Shown in pieces: positions 50,704-60,182 of a stretch of 64,000 nt of DNA. The stretch covers positions 248,001 to 312,000 of the forward strand of contig DIYJ01000018.1 of assembly GCA_002428995.1 (NCBI GenBank), read 5' to 3'. The first letter of the stretch is position 1. Each line of letters begins with the position of its first letter. The notes beneath the pieces are model-generated. The model was not told the origin of the DNA. It ran no database searches and saw only the letters and a program-made list of their open reading frames with translations. The position numbers and the translations under genes were made by a program. The DNA comes from Flavobacteriales bacterium UBA6057. GTDB lineage: Bacteria > Bacteroidota > Bacteroidia > Flavobacteriales_G > Salibacteraceae.

Positions 50704-52074
50704 GTGTACGCCATTGTTGACATAGAAACCACAGGAGGAAGCGCGAAGAAGCACCGTATGACGGAGATTGCCATCATTCATCACGATGGAGAGAAGGAAA
50801 CCGGTCGCTATGAAACATTGATCAACCCGGAGAGGCGCATCCCCCGAAACATCACTGCGCTGACGGGCATTACAAACGAAATGGTGGAAGATGCTCCTAA
50901 GTTTCCAGAGGTGGCGAAGGACATTTGGGAATGGACCGAAGGACGCGTGTTTGTGGCGCACAACGTGAACTTCGACTATGGATTCATTCGCGAACACTTT
51001 CATCAACTGGGCGCGAAATGGCATCCCAAGCGATTGTGTACTGTTCGCCTGTCGCGTAAGCTCATGCCCGGCATGTACAGCTACAGCCTTGGAAAGCTTG
51101 CGCAGCAGTTGGGCCATGCCATTGATGATCGTCACCGGGCGATGGGTGATTGTGATTTCACGGCCAAGCTGTTTCACATGTTGTTGCAGAAGGATGAAGA
51201 AGATCACATCAAATTTGCCCTGAATGCTCGCAGCAGGGAAGCCACGATGCCTCCAAATCTCGATCGAAAGGTTTTTGAACGTATTCCGGAGAGTTTGGGG
51301 GTCTACATTTTCAGGGGGAACAAGGGCAAGATTTTATACATCGGGAAGGCCAATAACCTGAAGAAACGGGTTGCGGAGCATTTTCGAGGCAACACACATA
51401 CCGGTTGGAAAAGTCGATTGGTGGAGCAGATCAATGACGTGCAATGGATCGAGTGCCCCAATGAATTGATTGCACTGCTCACGGAGGCCCGTGAAATCAA
51501 AACACACTGGCCGCCTTACAATGATCTGATGAAACGCGTGAGCCTGAATTGGGGCATCTTCTCCTACTATGATCAGAACGGGTACGGACGCTACACCATC
51601 GGAAGGGTAGGGAAGTGGGCTAAGCCGATCGTATCGTTTCGCAATCAGCACGAGGCGCGCCTGGCGCTGGAGAGGCTTTCGCGGGAATTTACGCTCTGTG
51701 CTCGCTATTGCGACTTGCAGGAACTCACAGGGCACTGCATCGAAGAAGTCCATGGGCCTTGCTTCGGAGCGTGTGAACAAGAGGAAGAACCGGCTACCTA
51801 CAACCAGCGCTACGATCAATCGCGCGAGCATCTCGGCACTGGCAATGCCACGTTGATCATTCGGGGGGCGGGTTTCCAGGAACACGAGGAAAGTGTGGTG
51901 CTGATCGAGAAGGGACGCTACATGGGGCACGGTTTGGTGCCAAGCGGCCTGAAGGTGAATACCGCAGATGATGTGAAAACCTTCATCGATACAGGTTATG
52001 ACGACCAAGACATCCAATCGATCATTCGCAGTCATTTATTCCGCAAGGGCGACTCCAACATTCAGGTGCTTTGA
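50704..52074 (+). CDS. DnaQ-like exonuclease fused to GIY-YIG nuclease domain
   Basis: A 456-residue fusion. The N-terminal ~170 residues form a DEDDh exonuclease: AIVDIETTGG with Asp6 and Glu8, HNVNFDYGFIREHF, and HRAMGDCDF with the catalytic His and Asp. Next comes a GIY-YIG domain: GVYIFRGNKGKILYIGKAN near residue 199, with RVAEHF and Glu near ALLTEAREIK. The last part has a cysteine cluster (LCARYCDLQELTGHC, GPCFGACEQEEE), possibly binding metal. The overall plan is that of UvrC/DNA Pol III epsilon fusions (Cho-like repair nucleases). Start is a GTG. Overlaps the next gene by 4 bases. Confidence 0.9.
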   Translation: MYAIVDIETTGGSAKKHRMTEIAIIHHDGEKETGRYETLINPERRIPRNITALTGITNEMVEDAPKFPEVAKDIWEWTEGRVFVAHNVNFDYGFIREHFHQLGAKWHPKRLCTVRLSRKLMPGMYSYSLGKLAQQLGHAIDDRHRAMGDCDFTAKLFHMLLQKDEEDHIKFALNARSREATMPPNLDRKVFERIPESLGVYIFRGNKGKILYIGKANNLKKRVAEHFRGNTHTGWKSRLVEQINDVQWIECPNELIALLTEAREIKTHWPPYNDLMKRVSLNWGIFSYYDQNGYGRYTIGRVGKWAKPIVSFRNQHEARLALERLSREFTLCARYCDLQELTGHCIEEVHGPCFGACEQEEEPATYNQRYDQSREHLGTGNATLIIRGAGFQEHEESVVLIEKGRYMGHGLVPSGLKVNTADDVKTFIDTGYDDQDIQSIIRSHLFRKGDSNIQVL

Positions 52075-53096
52075 GATTCCTCATTCTCATAGCTGTTTTA
52101 CTCCTCACCAGTCCATCGCACGCGCAATTGGAACAGCGCATCAAGGAAGTTTCCCGGAAACATTACCCTAAAACCGGGTACACAGGAGTTGTAGGAGTTA
52201 TAGATTCCAATCGCTCCGTTGTGGTCAGTTCGGGGTTTGAGGATCAGCAGCGAACCATTCCCGTGTCCCAATATTCGAGGTTCTCGTTAGCCTCCGTCAC
52301 GAAAGTATTTACCGGTATGGCGGTCATTCACTTCATCGATGAGGGAGTGATTGGTCATCACGATACCATTGGAACATGGCTGCCTGAGTTGAAGCCGGCA
52401 TTGAGGCAGGTTACCGTAAATCAATTGGCAAACCATACAGCTTCTATTCACGATTTCTACAGCCTGGCTGAGACCTCCGAATCCTTGAATGACTCCACAG
52501 CTTATGCCTTGCTTACGGAATTGGATACCACCGTTTTTGAGCCGGGAGCTCGCTATGGCTACAGTAATTCGCACTATTTGCTTTTAGCGATGATTCTCGA
52601 GCGCGCCTCTGGAAAATCCTTCGAGTCGATCGTTTCGGAGCTGATTTTACAACCCTATGGAATGAATGATGCGGGATTCTATAGCCTGGGAGAAAGACCT
52701 CTGGAGGGCTTAATGGCGGATGGCAAGCGGGCAGGGGTGAGGGCCGATGTAAGCGGAGAGGCCGGACTCATCGTTAAAGCTACCGACATGCAAGCCTTCG
52801 GAAGAGTGCTGGTTACTGCTGATCAACCCAAAACCTGGCTGCTGGAAGGGTTGCAGGAAGGACGGGTTTATGAGCGCGACACGAGCTGGACCTATGCCTA
52901 CGGATGGTTCTGCACCGAAGATGATCGTGGGCCGTTCTGCGCAGCTTCCGGAAAAGGCTTTGGCGCGCTGGCGTACCATCGCTGGTATTACGAGGAAGGT
53001 TTGTATTACTTCCTGCTGACGAATCATGAAGACCTGCCGCCTTTCAGAGGTTTTCGAGAAGAGGTGGCCACGCTATTGCCAGTCCCTGATCCATGA
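52071..53096 (+). CDS. Serine hydrolase, class C beta-lactamase-like
   Basis: A 341-residue secreted enzyme of the class C beta-lactamase/DD-peptidase superfamily (PF00144 type). TTG start at 52071, overlapping the previous stop (TTGA); signal peptide RFLILIAVLLLTSPSHAQ. Catalytic SxxK is SVTK at residues 75-78, the YxN motif is in YGYSNSHY, and the third box is a GKGFG stretch in place of KTG. Acts in the periplasm, possibly on D-amino peptides. Whether it confers any resistance is unknown. Overlaps the acetyltransferase by 4 bases. Confidence 0.9.
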   Translation: MRFLILIAVLLLTSPSHAQLEQRIKEVSRKHYPKTGYTGVVGVIDSNRSVVVSSGFEDQQRTIPVSQYSRFSLASVTKVFTGMAVIHFIDEGVIGHHDTIGTWLPELKPALRQVTVNQLANHTASIHDFYSLAETSESLNDSTAYALLTELDTTVFEPGARYGYSNSHYLLLAMILERASGKSFESIVSELILQPYGMNDAGFYSLGERPLEGLMADGKRAGVRADVSGEAGLIVKATDMQAFGRVLVTADQPKTWLLEGLQEGRVYERDTSWTYAYGWFCTEDDRGPFCAASGKGFGALAYHRWYYEEGLYYFLLTNHEDLPPFRGFREEVATLLPVPDP

Positions 53097-53551
53097 ACAT
53101 CCGGCACTATCATGCAAGCGATGAATACAGGTGCCTGGAGATTTTCGATAGCAACCTACCCAAGTATTTCGCCAAAGAAGAACGACCGCTCTTTCGGGAA
53201 GCTTTGACAGGGATCACTGAGGCTGCACCCTACTTTGTATTGGAGGTTGAGGACGAGGTTGTAGCTTGTGGTGGTGTTTTTGCAAACCATGAAAAGCGCG
53301 TGGCGGGACTTTCCTGGGGAATGGTTCATTCAAACCATCATCTGAAGGGAATCGGTTCTGCATTGGCTAAGTTCCGGTTGAATTGGCTGGATGAGCATTA
53401 CATGAACTACCAGCACATCATCAACACAGCTCAATTCACGGAGGCTTTCTACGCGCGTTTTGGTTTCGAAACCAAGGAAGTCATTCCAGATGGCTGGGGA
53501 CCGGGATTACACAAGTATGTGATGCTGAAAAAGCAGGGAAGCAATACGTAA
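53093..53551 (+). CDS. GNAT family N-acetyltransferase
   Basis: A 152-residue acetyltransferase. Starts MNIRHYHASDEYRCLEIFDS; EVEDEVVACGGVFANHEKRV forms strands 2-4 of the fold, SWGMVHSNHHLKGIGSALAK is the CoA-binding region with H-L-K-G-I-G-S, and ARFGFETKEVIPDGWGP closes the domain. The substrate is unknown. Third gene of the exonuclease/hydrolase/acetyltransferase unit with 4-base overlaps. Confidence 0.88.
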   Translation: MNIRHYHASDEYRCLEIFDSNLPKYFAKEERPLFREALTGITEAAPYFVLEVEDEVVACGGVFANHEKRVAGLSWGMVHSNHHLKGIGSALAKFRLNWLDEHYMNYQHIINTAQFTEAFYARFGFETKEVIPDGWGPGLHKYVMLKKQGSNT

Positions 53552-53567
53552 TCGGAAAGCTCTGTTT

Positions 53568-55820
53568 CTAGTGCTTGAGCAGGGTTTCCAGCCGGTCAAA
53601 TGTCTGCTTGTTGGCGTCCGTTTCTATGGCTCTCCATATCCGTTCCTTTTCCTCTTGTGTCAAATGCCAGCTGAGGCTGATGGGATTGGTTTCTGAGCGA
53701 TTGAGCACCAATTCCAATACTTCCATTTCTCCATCATACCACTCCTCGGCCAGTCTAATCTGATCGTCCATCTGGTAGTCCTGCACATCCAGCAATGTGT
53801 TGTAGAAGGTGCCAAAAGGTTGGGTGATTTCCTGCCACAGGCTGGGCTTTTTGCTGGCTTCCATGTCAATGAACTTTTCCTGATCGCGCACCTGGATGAT
53901 GATCACTTTGGAAGTGTTTGCAGCAAGCCATTCCCGGAAGAAGTAGATGTACTTGATGGTATTGCTCATCCCATAATTGTCGCGAATGCCGGCATCGAGG
54001 ATTCGGATGCTGGGATCAGAAGGAAGGTTCGCAGCGGGGAATACATAGGGAAAGGTGGCGCTCATGCGCAGCGCTGAAAGAAAGTTCAGATTGCGGGCAT
54101 TCTGAGCTTCGAAAAACCTGGAGAATTCCACGTTCTCGTTGATCTGGTTTTTTTCTGTGTTGTAGCACAGGTAGGCTACGGGTTGAGAGCTGATGATCAG
54201 TTTTCGGCCATCGTCAGAAATGGTGGGCGCCAACACAAGCATGGGCATCTTAGCTTCCAACTCCAATTTGTGATAGTCCCACAAAGGCTTGTTCAGCCAC
54301 CCGCGTGTGTCGAGGTTCAGCTTTCTTTCAAAGGCAAGCGCCCGATCTTCTGCGTAGGAGTAACCTTCATATTCAAAGGTTTTGAATCGGAAGAAGAGGT
54401 CGTTGAGCACTGCCGTGCTGGCAACGGGGTTGAGCTTATCCTTTACAATGTCAAGAACAGCATCTTCTATCGGAAGGTCAAGTCCTTGATAGTTCTGACG
54501 ATAGTAATACTCGCGTAAGTAGGCAGCCCCGACCATACCACCGGATGATCCCGAAATCATCAGCAGATTTTTCCATAGGTTTCCGTTCACTCGGTCATCC
54601 GCTTCGGAAATCGAATGCATGGTCCACATGGCCGATCTCAAACCGCCTCCCGGTACGTTGAGAAACACCGCAACAGGTTTTTCTTCCTGAGTGCGAGCCT
54701 TCCAGTTTTCGAGCACTTTCCGGCCATTCTCCACATCGAGGTTGAGGTTGGTGGTGTCTGCTTGAAGCTTGCCGATGGAAGCGTGGTTGTAAGCAGCCTT
54801 AACTGTGTCGTAGTTTACGCCATAGGCATGATTTTCATAAGCAAACTGATCGCGCTTGCTCATGAAGTTGATCGTGAGCAATAGAGCAATGAACACCACG
54901 CTTGTCCAACCTCTGAACCAGGAATAGAAGGCGGAGGTGAGCATGATGAATACCGTGAAAAAGAGAATGATGGAGGCTGCTGCGGGAATCATGATCAGCT
55001 CGTACTCATGGAACCATCCCAGCACGAATAGCATGGCAATAATGATGATTTGGAAGAGTGAAGCGTTGATCCGATTCTGGGCAAACACACGCTCCAGTGT
55101 CTTGAGCTCATAGTGGCCTGAGTCCCGCGCCATGCTGATGCGTCCCCACTTCGAAATGTAGGTGATTACCTTCCATTCCTTCCGGCTGCGACCGGCTTCC
55201 CATTTTTTGCGATTGCTAAACAAGTCCCGAACCGGGTTGATGTATCCCTCTTGAGGATTGACATCCATTTTGGGCTTGTAGTAACTCGCATTCTTATTGG
55301 TCGCTACGAAATAGGCAGCCGTAACTCCGATGAAGGCCAGGTTGCCACTCAGAAATCCCAGTAAGTTCCAGATGATGTGCATTGGTGCCAGTCCTTCTGA
55401 CTTGTATTGAAACCGGATCAGGCAGTAGCTATACACCAGACTGTAAGCCAGTGGCAGAATAAAGTTGTTTTGGCAGTATTTGATGAAGGGCCGGTTGAGC
55501 GTAGCCAGAAAGGGAAACCGGAAACCATTCACCACATAGCTCGAAATATTGAACGCCATGATGAATCCACCGGTGACGATTCCCACCACGAAATGGGAGA
55601 GGAAGTTGACTTCACCGAGGTATTCAGGAAACAGGAAGAGGTAGGGGGTGCCATACTTCAGACTAATGGCCTTGGTCACAAATCCAAACAGCAGTAGCCA
55701 GAAGGTGAGGAGCAGAAGGTTCTTTTTGAGGTGAACAAACAGCAGCTGAACAGGGAAGAAGAAGACGATCTTCTCCCAAAGTTTGAATTGCTGTTGTTTG
55801 TTTCGATCCTTCGCTGTCAT
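53568..55820 (-). CDS. Membrane-anchored patatin-like phospholipase
   Basis: A 750-residue protein with two parts. The first ~330 residues have about eight membrane segments (LLLLTFWLLLFGFVTKAI, FLSHFVVGIVTGGFIMAF, IIWNLLGFLSGNLAFIGVTA, IIIIAMLFVLGWFHEYEL and others). The second part is a patatin-like hydrolase: GGGLR oxyanion loop, GSSGG with nucleophile Ser426, and the second dyad residue Asp609 in LDAGIRDNYG, where the DG(A/G) motif reads DAG. Acts at the membrane on phospholipids, presumably. No signal peptide before the first segment. Confidence 0.85.
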   Translation of the reverse strand: MTAKDRNKQQQFKLWEKIVFFFPVQLLFVHLKKNLLLLTFWLLLFGFVTKAISLKYGTPYLFLFPEYLGEVNFLSHFVVGIVTGGFIMAFNISSYVVNGFRFPFLATLNRPFIKYCQNNFILPLAYSLVYSYCLIRFQYKSEGLAPMHIIWNLLGFLSGNLAFIGVTAAYFVATNKNASYYKPKMDVNPQEGYINPVRDLFSNRKKWEAGRSRKEWKVITYISKWGRISMARDSGHYELKTLERVFAQNRINASLFQIIIIAMLFVLGWFHEYELIMIPAAASIILFFTVFIMLTSAFYSWFRGWTSVVFIALLLTINFMSKRDQFAYENHAYGVNYDTVKAAYNHASIGKLQADTTNLNLDVENGRKVLENWKARTQEEKPVAVFLNVPGGGLRSAMWTMHSISEADDRVNGNLWKNLLMISGSSGGMVGAAYLREYYYRQNYQGLDLPIEDAVLDIVKDKLNPVASTAVLNDLFFRFKTFEYEGYSYAEDRALAFERKLNLDTRGWLNKPLWDYHKLELEAKMPMLVLAPTISDDGRKLIISSQPVAYLCYNTEKNQINENVEFSRFFEAQNARNLNFLSALRMSATFPYVFPAANLPSDPSIRILDAGIRDNYGMSNTIKYIYFFREWLAANTSKVIIIQVRDQEKFIDMEASKKPSLWQEITQPFGTFYNTLLDVQDYQMDDQIRLAEEWYDGEMEVLELVLNRSETNPISLSWHLTQEEKERIWRAIETDANKQTFDRLETLLKH

Positions 55821-55836
55821 GAAAGGCGTTTGAATA

Positions 55837-55869
55837 AAAAAGCGCGCCTTATTAATAGACGCGCTTTTT
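55837..55869 (-). terminator. Terminator of ftcD
   Basis: AAAAAGCGCG (55837-55846) and CGCGCTTTTT (55860-55869) form a perfect 10-bp stem with a 13-base loop. On the minus strand it follows the ftcD stop by 21 bases and ends in a T-run, giving a rho-independent terminator; it is symmetrical and would also work on the plus strand. Confidence 0.85.
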
Positions 55870-55890
55870 AGACCCGTTGCACAGTTTCGA

Positions 55891-57594
55891 CTAAAGCTTT
55901 GCTTCTACTTTTTCGAGAATGGCCTGCTCCAAAGCACTTGCTTTTTGAACCAAATCATCCGAACGCTTCAGTATGTCATTGACAAAATCTGGATCGTCCA
56001 GTTCTTTCGCGTTGATCTTCACATTCAGGTGCGCGCCTTTAATCGCAGCCAGCGCACAGAGTGCTCCAACACCGGCATCGCTGATAGATGCGGGGAGCCC
56101 GCTTTCGGCCATTTCTTCCATCACCTCCATGCTGTCCAGTGTGGTGGTCATCACTTCAAATGGAGTCATGATCGCTGCTTTGGTAGCATCGCTGATGGCT
56201 TGCTTGCGTGCTGCTTTTTCAGCATCCGTTCCTTTTGGAAGGCCAAAGGCTTCCATGATTTTGTTGAAGGCTTCTGTATCGGCATCGACCAAATCCAGGA
56301 GCCGGTCTTTGTAGGCCTGACCCTTGGCAGCCCAATCAGAATAGAATTCCCATTTGTCATCCCATCCGCGTTTGTGGGCGGATAGGTTGGCGACCATTGT
56401 GCCAAGTGAAACTCCAAGAACACCAACATAAGCTGCGATGGAACCTCCACCCGGTGCTGGAGATTCAGAAGCTGTTTCATGCGCAAAGCTGGAGAGGTTC
56501 ATGTCCACCAGTTTTTGCTGGCCGGCCTTTTCACGGTCTTCGAGCACGTATTCGATCACTCGTTCCCGCACATCAAAAGGAGCCAGTTCATCCAATCCGA
56601 GAGATTTCACTGCGATCTTCATGATCTCTTCCTCATGGATACCGATGGATCGATTTTGCTTCTGAAGGAAGTGCTTACCGGCATCTAGCAGTGCTTTCTT
56701 GGGCACCAGACCGATCAATTCAGAACCTGTTACTCTTAATCCTCGGGCATCCGCCCGTTCACATGTTTTTTCAAACGCCTCGTGAATAGAAGTAATGCTA
56801 ATGTTCGTGAGGTTGTAACTGATTTGAGCAACGCCATATTCCTCAATGAACCAACCAATGCCTTTCACAGCTTTCAGCAACCCGGGAATGTGCACAGGAT
56901 TTCCATGTGCATCCTTCACTGGTTTGCCCGTCAAAGGATTTCCTTCTCTTTTTACACGACCGCGTTCCCTCACATCGAAGGCAATGGCGTTGGCTCTTCG
57001 GGTGCTGGTAGTGTTCAGGTTGATGTTGTAAGCCACGAGGAAATCACGGGCGCTCACTGCGGTGACTCCGGTTCTGGCAACATTGTCATTGTATTCGGCA
57101 GGGCCAAAATCTGGTGCCCACTCTGGATTGCTGAGCTTGTCTTTTAAGCCTTCGTACTCACCGGAGCGAACGGTAGCGAGGTTTTGTCTTTCCGGTTTTT
57201 GTGCGGCATTTTCATAGAGATAGATGGGAACTCCCAGTTCTTCGCCAATGCGCTGACCGAGTTTGCGAGCGTAGGCTACTGTTTCTTCCATCGTCATGTT
57301 TGCCACAGGCACCAATGGACACACATCGGTAGCCCCAAAACGCGGATGCTCACCCTTATGCTTACTCATGTCTATGACCTCCGCAGCTTTCTTCACCACT
57401 TGAAATGCAGCCTCGCAAACCGCATCCGGTTCACCTGCAAAAGTGATCACCGTTCTGTTAGTCGCTTTTCCTGGGTCAACATTCAAAAGCATGACACCTT
57501 CTACAGATTCTACTACGTCAGTTACTTGCTTGATTTTGAGTGGGTCACGTCCCTCGCTGATGTTTGGAACGCACTCGATCAGTTTCCTCGCCAT
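55891..57594 (-). CDS. ftcD: Glutamate formimidoyltransferase / formimidoyl-THF cyclodeaminase
   Basis: A bifunctional 567-residue enzyme of histidine breakdown and one-carbon metabolism. Residues ~1-330 form the formiminotransferase: MARKLIECVPNISEGRD, SKHKGEHPRFGATDVCPLVP, YEGLKDKLSNPEWAPDFGP, VAQISYNLTNISITSIHEAF. The cyclodeaminase takes residues ~350-567: FAHETASESPAPGGGSIAAY, KAAIMTPFEVMTTTLDSMEV. It moves the formimino group to tetrahydrofolate, then forms methenyl-THF and ammonia. The fusion is normal. A -7 box lies 20 bases upstream. hutI is 4.7 kb away. Confidence 0.96.
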   Translation of the reverse strand: MARKLIECVPNISEGRDPLKIKQVTDVVESVEGVMLLNVDPGKATNRTVITFAGEPDAVCEAAFQVVKKAAEVIDMSKHKGEHPRFGATDVCPLVPVANMTMEETVAYARKLGQRIGEELGVPIYLYENAAQKPERQNLATVRSGEYEGLKDKLSNPEWAPDFGPAEYNDNVARTGVTAVSARDFLVAYNINLNTTSTRRANAIAFDVRERGRVKREGNPLTGKPVKDAHGNPVHIPGLLKAVKGIGWFIEEYGVAQISYNLTNISITSIHEAFEKTCERADARGLRVTGSELIGLVPKKALLDAGKHFLQKQNRSIGIHEEEIMKIAVKSLGLDELAPFDVRERVIEYVLEDREKAGQQKLVDMNLSSFAHETASESPAPGGGSIAAYVGVLGVSLGTMVANLSAHKRGWDDKWEFYSDWAAKGQAYKDRLLDLVDADTEAFNKIMEAFGLPKGTDAEKAARKQAISDATKAAIMTPFEVMTTTLDSMEVMEEMAESGLPASISDAGVGALCALAAIKGAHLNVKINAKELDDPDFVNDILKRSDDLVQKASALEQAILEKVEAKL

Positions 57595-57613
57595 TGGTTG
57601 TCTTTGTTTGCGG

Positions 57614-57621
57614 CAAAACTA
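57614..57621 (-). promoter_or_regulatory. -7 promoter box of ftcD
   Basis: The minus strand reads TAGTTTTG, a perfect TAnnTTTG box, 19 bases before the ftcD ATG. Confidence 0.5.
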
Positions 57622-57896
57622 GCGTGCAGTGCAACATGGCTGGAAATCAAATAGGATTTCAATTTTAGAAACGGTCGTATGGCCGACATTTATAAGGCTG
57701 TTTCGCCAGACAAGAGTTCTGCAAGTCCAGTAAATAAAAGGAGAGCAATGCATGTGATGAACGGTTGGGTATTTTGTGGTGTAACTTGATTCGTCCTTGG
57801 GAATGTGATTTTCCTCTAATGTTGTATTATTCAGGACTCCAATAACTGCGAGAGTCAGATTGATTCGCGTAACATTGTAATTAAATACACTTCACA
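57622..57896. other. Gap between ftcD and first CPPC protein; leader of the latter
   Basis: Besides the ftcD promoter this ~275-base gap shows no gene. A TAACATTG at 57870-57877, 19 bases before the ATG of 57897..59960, is a likely weak -7 variant (TAnnATTG) and reappears at 60157-60164 before the paralog. The two leaders also share a following AAATA-rich stretch. Confidence 0.4.
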
Positions 57897-59960
57897 ATGA
57901 AAAAACTTCTACTTGCAATTGTTTTCTCAGGGTGCGCGATCGGAATGATTGCTCAGCCTGTGAGCCGCAAGGTTTTGGTAGAGGAGGCAACGAATGCTTC
58001 GTGTCCTCCATGTGCTGCCCAAAATCCTGCATTCAACGCTAACATCGTTCAGCCCAACATCGCCAACGACAAGCTCGTTGCTGTTAAATACCAGGCGTGG
58101 TGGCCAGGTTTCGATCCGATGTACAATCAAAACACCACTGAGCTTGATGCTCGAATTACTTACTACGGTTTCAACAACATTGGTGTACCTACCACTGCAT
58201 TGAACGGTAGAGTTCCTGATAACAATAACACTACTGGTGGTGGTTGGTCAGGATATGCTGGTGGCCCTTACGGTTACACTCAGGCGGTGATTGATGCTGA
58301 GTATGCTGACTTGACTCCGTTCTCTATGACGATGAGTCATGTATTCTCCAATGATTTGGATTCAGTTTATGTAACCATCGGCATTACTAATGTTGACGTT
58401 ACCACTTTCACAGGTTCTACCATGAAGCTTCAGGTAGCGTTGATGGAAAACGAGATCATCTACAACACGGCTCCTGGAACCAATGGAGAGACCGATTTCT
58501 ACGAAGTAATGAGAAAGATGATTCCAGATGCTTCTGGAACTACTCTCGGAAACACGTGGATGGCTGGTCAATCTCAGACCATTACTCTTGGTGCTGCTAT
58601 TCCTAGCTATATCTTTAACTACAACGAGATTGCGATCGCTGCCTGGATTCAGGATGACGCTACTCAGGAAGTATGGCAAGCTGAGCACAGCCAGCCGATT
58701 CCAGTGAATGGCGAAGACATGGGAATCGCTCTGAACAACGGAGTATCTGATTACTGTCAGTCTTCCTTCACTCCAGAAGTGACATTGACAAACGATGGTG
58801 CTAACCCAATTACTGCTGCTACTCTTGGAATGTCTTTGAATGGAAGTGCTCCAATGATTGAATCTTGGTCTGGTAACCTCATGCCAGGTTCTTCTGCTAC
58901 TTACACGTTCACCAACTCTGCTACACTCGCAGGTGGTGCAAACACACTTGAGATTGCTATCCTGGATGTAAACGGTGGTGTTGATATCAATACTACAAAC
59001 AACCTCGTGGTTGACGATGCTATCATCAGCATGCCAGCAAATGCATTGGCCCTGGATCATGATGAGACCTTCGAGTCAGCTCAGTTGGGTGGATATCCTG
59101 CCAATGTTTATGTAGACGAGTATGATGCTGACGCTATGTGGACGGTAAACCAGAACGTTGGTGCTGCTACCTGGAACCTTGGAGGTTTTGAAAACTCAGC
59201 TCAGTCCATGCGATGGAGACTGTTCAGCTTCCCAGCTGGTGGTCAGGGTGGTTTTGTATACACTTACATGGATGCTACTGAGTTTGACAGCGTAAACCTT
59301 TCTTTCTCTCTCGCTTATGCTCAGCTTGATGCATCAGCGACTGACAGACTGGAAATTCTTGCTTCTACAGATTGTGGTCAGTCTTGGTCTTCTGTTTTTG
59401 ATGAGCAGGGTTCCAACCTCGCTACCGCAGCTCCCGATGGTCAGAACACCTTCTATCCTGTTGCCGCTGACTGGACAACCCGTGATGTGAACATGGATGC
59501 CTACGCTGGAGAGACTGTAATGCTCAAGTTCCGCGCTACAAGCAATGGAGGTAACTGTATGTACATTGATGACATCAACGTATCTGGCGATACAACAGTT
59601 CCTGTAGTTGTTGATCCACCTTCTGATACTACTGAGGTTACAATCGATGGTCAGGTGGTATATGTGATCGATGGCGATACATTCGAGCTCTTCGATGGAG
59701 AATTCGTTCCACTTGGAGTACAAGAAGCTGCTAACGCTGCTGTAGTTGTATTCCCTAACCCAGCTAAAGATGTATTGAACATCACTGGTGTTAATGGATT
59801 GGCCAACGTGAAGATCTATGACATGAGCGGTCGTCTGGTAATGAATCAAGCGGTGTCTTCTAACGTGATAAGCGTTGCAGAACTCCAAGCTGGTGTCTAC
59901 CAGGTATCCATCGAGTCAGGTGATATTAATGTGATGCGAAGAGTTACCGTTTCCAGATAA
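57897..59960 (+). CDS. T9SS-secreted CPPC protein, Omp28-like paralog 1
   Basis: A 687-residue secreted protein. Signal peptide KKLLLAIVFSGCAIGMIAQP; then NASCPPCAAQNPAFNANIV with a thioredoxin-like CPPC at residues 36-39, the pattern of Omp28-related proteins. After ~250 residues come Ig-like and CUB-like modules (DYCQSSFTPEVTLTNDGANP, DRLEILASTDCGQSWSSVF), then the type A T9SS tail (VVFPNPAKDVLNITGVNG, YDMSGRLVMNQAV, ELQAGVYQVS) ending TVSR. A second, similar gene follows. Codons are strongly biased to T-ending forms, e.g. GCT and GGT, unlike other genes here, which suggests high expression. A terminator follows. Confidence 0.85.
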   Translation: MKKLLLAIVFSGCAIGMIAQPVSRKVLVEEATNASCPPCAAQNPAFNANIVQPNIANDKLVAVKYQAWWPGFDPMYNQNTTELDARITYYGFNNIGVPTTALNGRVPDNNNTTGGGWSGYAGGPYGYTQAVIDAEYADLTPFSMTMSHVFSNDLDSVYVTIGITNVDVTTFTGSTMKLQVALMENEIIYNTAPGTNGETDFYEVMRKMIPDASGTTLGNTWMAGQSQTITLGAAIPSYIFNYNEIAIAAWIQDDATQEVWQAEHSQPIPVNGEDMGIALNNGVSDYCQSSFTPEVTLTNDGANPITAATLGMSLNGSAPMIESWSGNLMPGSSATYTFTNSATLAGGANTLEIAILDVNGGVDINTTNNLVVDDAIISMPANALALDHDETFESAQLGGYPANVYVDEYDADAMWTVNQNVGAATWNLGGFENSAQSMRWRLFSFPAGGQGGFVYTYMDATEFDSVNLSFSLAYAQLDASATDRLEILASTDCGQSWSSVFDEQGSNLATAAPDGQNTFYPVAADWTTRDVNMDAYAGETVMLKFRATSNGGNCMYIDDINVSGDTTVPVVVDPPSDTTEVTIDGQVVYVIDGDTFELFDGEFVPLGVQEAANAAVVVFPNPAKDVLNITGVNGLANVKIYDMSGRLVMNQAVSSNVISVAELQAGVYQVSIESGDINVMRRVTVSR

Positions 59961-59985
59961 CGGAACGTAATTCCATTAGATACAG

Positions 59986-60023
59986 CGGGATGCTTGGTTC
60001 AACTAAGCATCCCGTTTTTTTTT
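59986..60023 (+). terminator. Terminator after CPPC paralog 1
   Basis: CGGGATGCTT (59986-59995) pairs perfectly with AAGCATCCCG (60005-60014) across a 9-base loop, followed by nine T residues. It lies 25 bases after the stop of 57897..59960; a textbook rho-independent terminator, so the paralogs are not a single transcript. Confidence 0.95.
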
Positions 60024-60156
60024 GCTTTCATGCATGCACTCTTGCCAGTCATTCGGACAAGTTGGGATTTCCAGAGCGTCTGAATGCGTGTCATAGGAAT
60101 CCATGATCTTGAGAGCTGTGTACCCCGCTTTTAAAGACACTTGTTTAGGAATCGCT

Positions 60157-60164
60157 TAACATTG
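60157..60164 (+). promoter_or_regulatory. -7-like box of CPPC paralog 2
   Basis: TAACATTG, same as at 57870-57877, 18 bases before the ATG of the second paralog. It deviates from TAnnTTTG at one position. The preceding GCTTAACATTGTATT and, in the other copy, GCGTAACATTGTAATT suggest a duplicated promoter. Confidence 0.4.
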
Positions 60165-60182
60165 TATTCAAATAACCTAATA

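Noticed and set aside
51334..52035. 233-codon open frame antisense to the exonuclease/GIY-YIG gene
   Set aside because: No domain; opposite a clear nuclease gene.
57748..57789. 13-codon frame in the ftcD/CPPC gap
   Set aside because: Too short and without any supporting signal.
58362..59060. Long open frame antisense to the first CPPC gene
   Set aside because: Explained by the biased codon use of the sense gene; low-complexity Ser/Val/Arg product; no start or promoter signal.
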